The notes below the pieces were generated by a model. That model was given only the letters and a program-made list of their open reading frames with translations. It searched no databases and was not told where the DNA came from. A stretch of DNA of 12,312 nt from Acidobacteriota bacterium (GTDB taxonomy: Bacteria > Acidobacteriota > Terriglobia > UBA7540). Below, piece by piece: positions 5,717-12,312 of the stretch (positions are counted from its first letter, which is position 1; the number at the start of each line of letters is the position of its first letter). Where the stretch lies: assembly GCA_003171295.1 (NCBI GenBank), contig PMYF01000486.1, positions 1-12,312 on the forward strand. The letters are read 5' to 3'. Both the position numbers and the translations under genes were made by a program.

Positions 5717-8700
5717 ATGAACAACGATCGCTTTCCATCACGCCGAAACTTCTTGCGTACGGCGCTGGCCGCGCCGCTGGCGGGGGCCATGGTGGGTGGC
5801 TATTCGCCGGCTGCCGCGCAGAACCAATCCGCGGGAGGGGCGTCCTCCCTCGTCGCACGCGTCATTCTGGACAAAGAACTCTATGACCCGGGTGCAGTCG
5901 TGAATGGCGAGGTACACTTCCGCCTTCCCGCCGACGGGCCGGTGGTGGCCCGCTGGGTCGACAGTTTTGGGCGAGTCGTTCATGAAACGGAATTGCCGCC
6001 GTCCAAGAGCGGCGTGGCGCGGCAGAAGTTCGAGTTTTGTTTAGACCCGGGCTGCACCTACCGGAACTGGATTCGCGTTTGGGTGAACGGCGTCGAGCAG
6101 ACCGTGGGCGCGCACTTCATGTGTTCGCCCGCTCCCAAACCGTGGGATGACTTTCACGTCATCAGTTGGGCGCACTACCCCAACGGGTTTTACGATTTGC
6201 TGCGCAAGGTGGGCGTGGATGGAACCATCGCCTACAAGGAGGCCACCGATCCGGTGCTCGACAACAACTTTAATTTCTATGTCGAGCAGCTCATGTGGGA
6301 AGTCTTCGCCATTTACCACAAGGATCAACCTCTGTGGCGGGGACTGTTGAACCAGATCGAACTCGATCGCAACAACCTGGACCTCTGGGTGCGCAAGCCC
6401 TGCCTCAACGATCCCAAGACCGATGAATACGTGAACGACCATCTGACCCGCTACGTGCGCATTCATCGCGCTTTCCGGCCGCTTTTCTACAACATCGCCG
6501 ATGAGCTCGGGCAGGGAGACCAGATTCGCCCCAATGATTTTTGCCATTCGAGTTTCTGCACCATCAAGTTCGCGCAGTATCTGCGGATGATCTACGGGCA
6601 CGTGGGAGCGCTGGCCAACGAATGGGCGGTTGGTGAACTGACACACTGGGATGACGAGAGCCTGCACAATGGATCAGAGTGGGCCAAGAGCAATTTGATG
6701 ATCAGTTCCACCACAACCGATTGCGCCTTCGATCGCGTGGCGATAGCGGCCTTGCAGGTGAAATACGGCGGATTGGCAGGGGTGAACAAGGGCTGGGGAA
6801 GCAACTTCCCTTCCCCGCGGCAAGGAACTTCCGACGACGAACAGTGGAAGCCACTCCTTGCCCTCCTGCGCGATACCCGCTCGTTCCCGGAGCTCACGGA
6901 AGAGGCCCTGAGCGCCGGGTTGGGGTCCATCGGGAAGGCCAATGCGCGCTGGGGGACACATACCGGTTGGGGAGCCGAGCAACACCCGGCGGGCTTCAAA
7001 TCCTGGGCGGAAGTCGCCACTTTCCTCAAGCGTTTCTACCAGGAGCTTTCCGAGGTCCGCTCCACTGAAGGCTGGAATGTCTCGCCCTGGTGCGATTTCC
7101 GCAACTTCATGGACCGGACTTTTGCCGACGCCATTGGGCGCGCCCGCGCCGTTTGCCAGGCGGAAGATCCCCACGCGCGGTGCGCCATCGAAGGCGGGCA
7201 GGCGCCGTTTCCTTACGGCTGGTACAACTACGAAAACGTCGTCAAGGTCGTGGATGTGATCGAGCCTTACAATTGCGGCAACAACGTGGAAGTGATCCGC
7301 TCGTTCAACCCGAATGTCATCATGGTTTCCACTCACGGATTCAATCACAAGCCCGGTACCCCGCTGACAGACGAGGATCGCCTGGTCCAGAAGCGCGCCC
7401 CGCAGCCCATCTGGTGGGGATTATTCCACAGCCACCGCGGTTCGCTGATCTGGGATGCCAATATCCCCGAGTATCAGTTTGTGGATCAGCAGACCCGCGA
7501 GATCACCCCTGCGGCGATGACTTTTGCCGACACCTTCAGGGAACTCCACCAGGGCATCGGCAAGCTCATTCTCAGCAGCCGCCGGCTGCACGATGGCATC
7601 GCCATCCATTTCTCTCAACCCTCGATGCAAGTCCATTGGCTTCTCGACAACGTCGGTAACGCGCGGAAATGGCCCGTGCACAGCGGCGGAGATCACGACA
7701 ACCACTTCATTGCAGTGCGCAACGGCTGGACCAAGGTGATTGAGGACCTCGGATTGCAATATGAGTTTGTGGGGCGGGGGCAGATCGAGGAAGGAAAGCT
7801 TGGGAAAGGCGAATATCGCGTTCTCATCCTGCCGCAATCGCTGGCCGTGAGCGCACTGGAAGTGGAGCTGATTGGGGAATTCGTCAAAGCCGGCGGAGTG
7901 TTGGTAGCGGATTACCGCGTGGCGACGATGAATGAGCACGGACGCGATTTGGGCCGTGGGCAGTTCGACGACGTGTTCGGCATCACCCACCTGAAAGGCA
8001 GCACCAAAGGGGCCAGCGTCAACGGCAGCGCGAATCTGGGGTCCCTGCGCCTCAATGGTGAGAAGCTCAACCTAGTGGTTGGCGACGAAACCCTCAGTGT
8101 GACCAGCGGCAAAGCACTGGCCCAGAGCGGGCAGGTACCGCTAATCGTCGTAAACGAATTCGGCAAGGGAAAGGCGGTGTTCCTAAATGTTGAGACCGCG
8201 CGGTATCCCTACGACCGGCTGCAACTGAATCGGGCGACGAGCCTGCCCAGCGTCGTGGAACAGATCCTCGGCCTGGCAAACATAGAGCCTCAGGTTCACG
8301 TGCTGGATTCGACAGGCAACCGGCTGCCTGGAACTGAAGTGGTCCGCTTTCAGAATGGCGCCTATGAGCACGTGGCCGTCTTTCGCAATCCGCAATTCGA
8401 TGATGGAGGCTGGGGAGACCTGCCGATCATGCCGGAACGAGAATGGGCCGGGTCCATCGATAATTCCCTTCTCGAAAAGGACGCTCCCATCACGCTGGCG
8501 TGGCGCGACGCGATGCCCACCTACGACCTCCGCGGAAGACGGGACCTGGGCCAAACCGCGAAAGTCCAGCTGCTGCTCGACGCCTGGAGCCCGCTGGTAG
8601 TGACGCGTGCGCCCCAACCGGTCCCGGCCCTGGGTGTTGAGACCCCCGCGGAAGCCCAAGCGGGGCATCCCCTGATGGTCACCCTTCGATCGGAAGCTCC

Positions 8701-8920
8701 GTTGCCGGAGGGGACTTTCCGCGTCGTCAGAGTGGAATTCGTTACGCCTGACGGCCTGACTTACGACCTTTATGCTCGTAACATTCGACTCGAATTGACG
8801 GCGCAGCAAGAGCGTTTCGATCTCGCGTACAACGACCCGCTGGGGCGCTGGCAACTGAACGCTTACGACCTCATCACCGGCCAAGTGGTGCAAACCGCTT
8901 TCACGCTCCGTGCCTCGTAA
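5717..8920 (+). CDS. Tat-exported glycoside hydrolase-like protein with GH42-type trimerisation domain
   Basis: This large 1067-aa protein was probably exported folded, as SRRNFLR (8-14) followed by a hydrophobic Ala-rich stretch and AAAQ is a good Tat signal. Order: beta-sandwich (about 45-140), a long TIM-barrel-like region (about 144-600), a domain like the GH42 beta-galactosidase trimerisation domain (about 627-840, from GIAIHFSQPS through VLILPQSLAVS and KAGGVLVADYR), and a beta-rich C-terminal part. In the barrel, Glu263 in IADELGQ and Glu492 in AIEGGQ are candidates for acid/base and nucleophile, but this is inference from clan GH-A logic. It likely acts on beta-linked sugar chains in the periplasm or outside. 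ATG 5717 follows GGGGGAAG. The frame is open back to 5465, and ATG 5684 is an alternative that would push the Arg pair further from the N-terminus. The next genes, a ROK regulator and a TonB receptor, fit carbohydrate use. Confidence 0.7.
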   Translation: MNNDRFPSRRNFLRTALAAPLAGAMVGGYSPAAAQNQSAGGASSLVARVILDKELYDPGAVVNGEVHFRLPADGPVVARWVDSFGRVVHETELPPSKSGVARQKFEFCLDPGCTYRNWIRVWVNGVEQTVGAHFMCSPAPKPWDDFHVISWAHYPNGFYDLLRKVGVDGTIAYKEATDPVLDNNFNFYVEQLMWEVFAIYHKDQPLWRGLLNQIELDRNNLDLWVRKPCLNDPKTDEYVNDHLTRYVRIHRAFRPLFYNIADELGQGDQIRPNDFCHSSFCTIKFAQYLRMIYGHVGALANEWAVGELTHWDDESLHNGSEWAKSNLMISSTTTDCAFDRVAIAALQVKYGGLAGVNKGWGSNFPSPRQGTSDDEQWKPLLALLRDTRSFPELTEEALSAGLGSIGKANARWGTHTGWGAEQHPAGFKSWAEVATFLKRFYQELSEVRSTEGWNVSPWCDFRNFMDRTFADAIGRARAVCQAEDPHARCAIEGGQAPFPYGWYNYENVVKVVDVIEPYNCGNNVEVIRSFNPNVIMVSTHGFNHKPGTPLTDEDRLVQKRAPQPIWWGLFHSHRGSLIWDANIPEYQFVDQQTREITPAAMTFADTFRELHQGIGKLILSSRRLHDGIAIHFSQPSMQVHWLLDNVGNARKWPVHSGGDHDNHFIAVRNGWTKVIEDLGLQYEFVGRGQIEEGKLGKGEYRVLILPQSLAVSALEVELIGEFVKAGGVLVADYRVATMNEHGRDLGRGQFDDVFGITHLKGSTKGASVNGSANLGSLRLNGEKLNLVVGDETLSVTSGKALAQSGQVPLIVVNEFGKGKAVFLNVETARYPYDRLQLNRATSLPSVVEQILGLANIEPQVHVLDSTGNRLPGTEVVRFQNGAYEHVAVFRNPQFDDGGWGDLPIMPEREWAGSIDNSLLEKDAPITLAWRDAMPTYDLRGRRDLGQTAKVQLLLDAWSPLVVTRAPQPVPALGVETPAEAQAGHPLMVTLRSEAPLPEGTFRVVRVEFVTPDGLTYDLYARNIRLELTAQQERFDLAYNDPLGRWQLNAYDLITGQVVQTAFTLRAS

Positions 8921-9224
8921 TGGGGGGCGGGCTCTGTTGTAATGGCGAATTAAGGCTAGTTATCTTAAACAAGTCTGCGTAAGAAACATCCCAAGCCACT
9001 CAGAAACCCCTCTAACGAATTGAAACTAAAGGCAATGTTCGTTGGACTCTAAAATTGGCCTCTCCCCAGCGACTGGCGCCCGACAGCGACAACAAGTCGC
9101 TATGATGTGAATGAACTGCAGGGCGAAACCCCGGCAGAAAATGACTCCCACCCCTACCGAGCCGACCCAAAGCTGTGGGAGGTCAAGGGCAAGAAACGGA
9201 GCAAAAAACAAGACCAAAAACCTA

Positions 9225-9254
9225 TTGACAAACCCTCCTCTCAAGTGATAACAC
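9225..9254 (+). promoter_or_regulatory. Candidate promoter of the ROK regulator
   Basis: TTGACA (9225-9230), an 18-base spacer and TAACAC (9249-9254) lie 33 bases before ATG 9287. With a start of transcription near 9261, the palindrome at 9270-9277 would fall in the short leader. Confidence 0.45.
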
Positions 9255-9264
9255 CCTTCGCATA

Positions 9265-9280
9265 AGTTAAGTTAACTAAC
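9265..9280. promoter_or_regulatory. Operator-like palindrome before the ROK gene
   Basis: AGTTAAGTTAACTAAC contains the perfect 8-bp palindrome AGTTAACT (9270-9277) and tandem GTTAA steps. It lies between the -10 box and the start codon, where a repressor would block its own gene. ROK repressors bind AT-rich inverted repeats, so self-control is plausible, but no second identical site was found. Confidence 0.35.
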
Positions 9281-9286
9281 AAACCC

Positions 9287-10582
9287 ATGAAGGTTCTTGG
9301 CCAGATGAGCCCGCGCGCGATTCAGCCGCCCGTGATGAAGACGATGAACCGGCTCAGCCTGCTCACGCTGATCATGGAGCACGGTCCGATCTCCCGGTCG
9401 GGTCTCGCCAAGCTCAGCCGACTCAGCAAGCCCACCGTGTCGGCCCAAGTCGAAAGCCTGATTCGGAAACGCTTGGTGTCAGAGACGGGCGCAGGGGAGT
9501 CGGGGAGGCGCGGCGGCAAGAAACCCACCCACCTTGAGTTCAACGCTGCCTATGGTTGTCTGGCCGTGGGTGAAATCGACCCCCTCGAGATCCGTCTTGC
9601 GGTTACTGACCTGAAGGGGTCGATTATCGCCCAGGCGCAGTTCCGCACAGAGGCGCAACTCGGGGCGGCGAGTGTTACCGGAAGACTTAAGCAGGGGCTG
9701 GGCAAATTGCTCAAGCAGTCGGGACGAAGGGAGCAGTTATGCCTGATCGCGATTGCCGCACCGGGCAGAGTGGATGTCCGCCGCGGGGTCATCCTGGAAG
9801 CCGGCAATATTTTCAATTGGGAAAACGTTCCCATAGCAGATCCCCTGGGCAGCGTGTTCAAGACGCCGGTGCTGGTGGATAACGTCGTAAATCTGGCGGC
9901 GCTTGCCGAAATGGAGTTCGGCGCCGCCCAAGGTGTGGAGGACTTCGTCCTGGTCCGCCATGATACCGGGATTGGCTGTGGAGTCGTGCTGGGAGGCAAG
10001 CTGCATCGCGGCTCCAACTGGGCGGCCGGCGAAATCGCCCATTTCATTCTGGATTTGAACCAAGCCGGCAAAGACTGGACCCCTCGAGGATATCTGGAAT
10101 TGCAGGTGGGCGCCGACCGGTTATGCGAAAGAATGCAACGGGTGCAAGCTTTCCGCAAGACGCTGCCAAGATTTCCGGACGGAGGCTGTGAGCTGGCGGC
10201 CCTTTTTCGGGCCTGGGAACATGGCCATGCCGCGTCGCGAAAGATCGTCACCGAACTCGTGCTTCACCTGGGAGTCACCATTGCGCATGTCGCGGCTACT
10301 TATGATCCCTCCCTGATTGTGTTGCAGGGAGAGATCTTTCCGCCGCTGTTGGAAAAAATTGAGCAGGTGGTGAAGAGAGCCGTCCCCTGGTTGCCCCGAC
10401 TCGCTGCGTCCAAATTAGGAAAAGATGCAGCCTTACAGGGAGCTGTCGTCGCCGCGCGCGCACAAGCTCACGAGGAGATCGCGAAAGCACTGGACGAGGG
10501 GGCAACGCACCCGAGGAGAGCGGGGGGTTCGGAGTCCGAATCAGACGAGCTGAGTCGCGCCGAGTCCGCCGTTCGGCTCTAA
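9287..10582 (+). CDS. ROK-family transcriptional regulator with degenerate kinase site
   Basis: This 431-aa protein has the NagC/XylR-like plan. A winged helix-turn-helix (about residues 22-66, with ISRSGLAKLSRLSKPTVS) is followed by a ROK sugar-kinase fold (about 88-400) and a polar tail. Landmarks of the ROK fold are DTGIGCGV (226-233), AAGEIAH (246-252) and PSLIVLQGEI (341-350). The catalytic Asp of the usual N-D-x-N motif is replaced, as the protein reads D198-N-V-V-N202. The zinc site CxCGxxGC between His252 and the conserved Glu271 has no Cys at all. It should therefore sense a sugar rather than phosphorylate it. ATG 9287 has no ribosome site, so it may be leaderless-like. ATG 9305 is another choice, with AAGG 12 bases before it. 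It sits between the GH42-like gene and a TonB receptor, which are likely targets. Confidence 0.85.
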   Translation: MKVLGQMSPRAIQPPVMKTMNRLSLLTLIMEHGPISRSGLAKLSRLSKPTVSAQVESLIRKRLVSETGAGESGRRGGKKPTHLEFNAAYGCLAVGEIDPLEIRLAVTDLKGSIIAQAQFRTEAQLGAASVTGRLKQGLGKLLKQSGRREQLCLIAIAAPGRVDVRRGVILEAGNIFNWENVPIADPLGSVFKTPVLVDNVVNLAALAEMEFGAAQGVEDFVLVRHDTGIGCGVVLGGKLHRGSNWAAGEIAHFILDLNQAGKDWTPRGYLELQVGADRLCERMQRVQAFRKTLPRFPDGGCELAALFRAWEHGHAASRKIVTELVLHLGVTIAHVAATYDPSLIVLQGEIFPPLLEKIEQVVKRAVPWLPRLAASKLGKDAALQGAVVAARAQAHEEIAKALDEGATHPRRAGGSESESDELSRAESAVRL

Positions 10583-10590
10583 CAAAGACG

Positions 10591-10613
10591 GGAAACCCAG
10601 GTTCTGGGGTTCC
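10591..10613 (+). terminator. Hairpin after the ROK gene
   Basis: GGAAACCCAG (10591-10600), loop GTT and CTGGGGTTCC (10604-10613) form a 10-bp stem with one mismatch, eight bases after the TAA. No T-run follows, so it is a weak terminator or an RNA-protecting hairpin. It would lower read-through into the receptor gene. Confidence 0.4.
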
Positions 10614-10707
10614 GCTTGCGCTGGCGAACCACGCGGGCCGGTGAGCGAAGGAAGGCCCAGGCCGATGAGGGTGAGGGATTCCCGCAACAGAGCGTCAGCA
10701 TCACCCG

Positions 10708-10735
10708 TTGTTCTTTGGTTACGCACTGCTATGGT
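10708..10735 (+). promoter_or_regulatory. Weak promoter candidate before the TonB receptor
   Basis: TTGTTC (10708-10713), a 16-base spacer and TATGGT (10730-10735) stand about 75 bases before the receptor start. Each box has only four matches to the consensus, so this is a guess. No copy of the AGTTAACT palindrome is near. Confidence 0.2.
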
Positions 10736-10799
10736 GACACGTCGGGTCAATCATGGGCTGAACCATGGAGATAAAGGATGGAGAAACGGACCTATGAAG

Positions 10800-10809
10800 A
10801 AGGAGGAGG
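10800..10809 (+). promoter_or_regulatory. Strong ribosome binding site of the receptor gene
   Basis: AAGGAGGAGG has two overlapping Shine-Dalgarno cores, AGGAGG at 10801-10806 (5 bases before ATG 10812) and GGAGG at 10805-10809 (5 bases before ATG 10815). This favours these over ATG 10794, whose codons would run through it. Confidence 0.6.
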
Positions 10810-10811
10810 CT

Positions 10812-12312
10812 ATGATGTCACACCTATGGTTTAGGCGGTGGCTCGTATCGGCCGCCGTTCCGGCATTTTTCCTTGTACTCTCATGCGCCTTGGAGTTGCA
10901 GGCTCAAATTGTCACCGGCACCATCAAGGGGACAATCCGGGACTCCAGCGGCGCAGTGATGGTAAATGTCCCTGTGACCGTCAAGGATTTGGGGACGGCG
11001 ATCACTCGCCAAGGAATGTCCAACGCAGCCGGCGATTATGTGGTCGCCGACGTTCCGGCAGCGCAGTACGCCGTTTCCGTGCAGTACTCTGGCTTCCAGT
11101 CATGGACTACGAATCTGACCTTGCGTACGGCCCAGACTGCAGAAATCAACATTGTCCTGGACGTCGGTCAGATCAGCACCCAAGTGGAAGTGAAAGACTC
11201 AACCCCCATCATCAACACCGTGGAATCGACCCTCTCGAACACGCTCGAAGGCAGCCGCATTCTCCAGCTTCCGCTCAACGGCCGGGATCTTGCCCAGTTG
11301 TTTCAACTGACCCCGGGAGTCAACCGCACCGCCGGAACCCGCATGAATGGGATTCAGTCGGGAGCATTTCAATTCCTGCAAGATGGTATCTCGATTGAGA
11401 ACAAGTACAACGGCGATATCGTGAATAATCGTCCTGCCATGGAAGGCGTTGCCGAATATCACATTGAGTCAGCCGACTCCGATGCCAAGTATAGCCGCAC
11501 CGGTACGGTGATTCTGACCACCCGTTCTGGCACCAACAGCTTTCATGGTTCCATCTTTGATGTCCACAGAAACAATGGCTGGGGCTTGGTGACCCGCCAG
11601 TACAACCAGGGGATTAATTCCAAGCCAGCTTTTCTGATCCGCAACGAGTTTGGCGCGTCGCTGGGGGGCCCTGTCCGTATCCCCAAGCTGTACAATGGCA
11701 AGGACAAGACCTTTTTCTTCTTCACGTACGAAGGCCGCCGGCAAAACCAGAGTCAGCCGATCGTCGCCAACTCGCCTCCGGCGGAGCTTCGCAATGGCGA
11801 TTTCAGCCACTATTATGCCTCGGACATGTCTCCCGGCCAGGTCGCCATCATTTATGACCCGATGACGACTCGACCCGATCCCGCGCATCCCGGCTTTTTC
11901 CTCCGCGATCCCTTCCCGGGCAATATCATACCCCCGGAACGCATCTCGGCGATGGCAAAGGCTGCGTTGCCGTTCTACCCGATGCCCAACCAACCAGGTC
12001 TGGATTACTGGTCTGGGAACATCCGGGTCACGAACCCTCTGATTAATAACCTGAATAGTTACACAGCCAAGCTTGATCATCACTTCTCAGAGAATGATGT
12101 TCTGACGGGCTCCTATAGCTTCATCGATCAAGCAAACACGCAGACGAAGAGCGGTTACGGGGGCACACCTTCGGAGGAATTTTACTTCAACAAGGGCACC
12201 AGCCGCACGCAGGTCATCTCGTTGGGTGAAACACATATCTTCAATCCCAACACAGTCAATGAGATTCGCCTGGGCGGCACCCGCCCCCATGACCATCGCG
12301 GCCCCCCCCCCC
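10812..12312 (+). CDS. Oar-like TonB-dependent receptor, 3' end outside window
   Basis: An open frame of 500 codons runs off the right edge. It has a signal peptide (about 10-31, cleavage near LQA-Q) and a carboxypeptidase-regulatory-like beta domain (about 35-115, TGTIKGTIRDSSGAV and NAAGDYVVADVP). The plug-like part includes RILQLPLNGRDLAQL (149-163), QLTPGV, DGISIENKY and AKYSRTGTVILTTRSGTNSFHGSIF (225-249), and the first beta strands follow (FFFFTYEGRRQ). This is the large outer-membrane receptor family with LPLNGR that is very common in acidobacteria; family members usually have about 1000 or more residues, so about half is missing. It would import a ligand, probably a sugar oligomer by context, with energy from TonB. 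ATG 10812 is chosen for the strong ribosome site. The last codons (Pro run) come from a C homopolymer and are not to be trusted. Confidence 0.85.
   Translation, partial: MMSHLWFRRWLVSAAVPAFFLVLSCALELQAQIVTGTIKGTIRDSSGAVMVNVPVTVKDLGTAITRQGMSNAAGDYVVADVPAAQYAVSVQYSGFQSWTTNLTLRTAQTAEINIVLDVGQISTQVEVKDSTPIINTVESTLSNTLEGSRILQLPLNGRDLAQLFQLTPGVNRTAGTRMNGIQSGAFQFLQDGISIENKYNGDIVNNRPAMEGVAEYHIESADSDAKYSRTGTVILTTRSGTNSFHGSIFDVHRNNGWGLVTRQYNQGINSKPAFLIRNEFGASLGGPVRIPKLYNGKDKTFFFFTYEGRRQNQSQPIVANSPPAELRNGDFSHYYASDMSPGQVAIIYDPMTTRPDPAHPGFFLRDPFPGNIIPPERISAMAKAALPFYPMPNQPGLDYWSGNIRVTNPLINNLNSYTAKLDHHFSENDVLTGSYSFIDQANTQTKSGYGGTPSEEFYFNKGTSRTQVISLGETHIFNPNTVNEIRLGGTRPHDHRGPPP
12302..12312. other. C homopolymer at the right edge, possible assembly end
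   Basis: Eleven C residues close the window and turn the receptor frame into a Pro run directly after HDHRG. This is untypical for the family and looks like a low-complexity end of a contig. Confidence 0.4.

Larger units (their letters stand above)
8921..9286. other. Intergenic region upstream of the ROK regulator
   Basis: No coding sequence is supported here. It is richer in A than its neighbours near the right end. It holds an inverted repeat TTAAG (8950-8954)/CTTAA (8964-8968), a small hairpin AGCGAC (9085-9090)/GTCGCT (9096-9101) and, at its right end, the promoter and operator-like site described separately. No terminator with a T-run was found after the GH42-like gene. Confidence 0.5.

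Noticed and set aside
6674..7348. 224-aa open frame on the minus strand inside the GH42-like gene
   Set aside because: It is antisense to the barrel region; high GC keeps the opposite strand free of stops, and no motif or ribosome site was seen. The same holds for 6041-6667, 7421-7990 and 8183-8893.
9026..9244. 72-aa hydrophobic minus-strand frame before the ROK gene
   Set aside because: The hydrophobic look results from an A-rich plus strand; it covers the ROK promoter and has no ribosome site.
9550..10251. 233-aa minus-strand frame opposite the ROK gene
   Set aside because: The ROK motifs on the plus strand are unmistakable, and the antisense product is rich in Ser, Pro and Arg as expected for a shadow.
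10838..11398. 186-aa plus-strand frame over the start of the receptor
   Set aside because: It lies in another frame of the receptor gene, whose signal peptide, regulatory-like domain and plug are read without stop from 10812.
11469..12083. 204-aa minus-strand frame opposite the receptor
   Set aside because: It is antisense to conserved plug and barrel sequence and has no known domain.
1..12312. CRISPR arrays, tRNA or rRNA genes, riboswitches
   Set aside because: No regularly spaced repeats and no sequence resembling tRNA arms or rRNA cores was found on reading both strands by eye; small structured RNAs could be missed.

Overview
The window reads like a chromosomal fragment of a soil-type Gram-negative bacterium, most likely an acidobacterium (Solibacter/Bryobacter-like). 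The main pointers are the outer-membrane receptor at the right edge, which has the Oar-like build (carboxypeptidase-regulatory-like N-domain plus TonB plug) that is greatly expanded in that phylum, two large Tat-exported proteins, a TPR protein, and many decayed insertion sequences. This assignment is inference from family knowledge; no search was run. By eye the left 2.3 kb is more AT-rich than the right half.

Left part (1-2364). A 143-aa unknown protein and a uracil-DNA-glycosylase-like gene lie on the minus strand. The latter is broken by one in-frame TGA. Opposite them a TPR gene runs on the plus strand. Promoter-like elements for both directions sit in the short divergent gap 1435-1578. 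The TPR gene ends in a scar: its last codons are antisense to a fragment of an unrelated phosphoesterase gene.

Middle part (2346-5465). This is a graveyard of fragments around one intact gene. It holds the 5' stub of a phosphoesterase gene with REP-like nested palindromes, a 130-bp repeat (copy A), the C-terminal piece of an IS4-like DDE transposase, an intact Tat-exported prenyltransferase/squalene-oxidase-repeat protein, the second repeat copy (B, same orientation, about 87% identical), and the C-terminal tail of an IS3-type transposase with a possible element end near 5463.

Right part (5465-12312). Three genes on the plus strand look like a carbohydrate-use locus: a 1067-aa Tat-exported protein with a GH42-type trimerisation domain, a ROK-family transcriptional regulator whose kinase and zinc residues are lost, and an Oar-like TonB-dependent receptor that runs off the window. 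A plausible working model is that the receptor imports a glycan product, the exported glycosidase-like protein cleaves it in the periplasm, and the ROK protein senses a sugar and controls its own promoter, and perhaps the neighbours, through a palindromic site just before its start codon. The window ends in a run of C that probably is an assembly end rather than genuine sequence.

No RNA gene, CRISPR array, or replication origin was seen.
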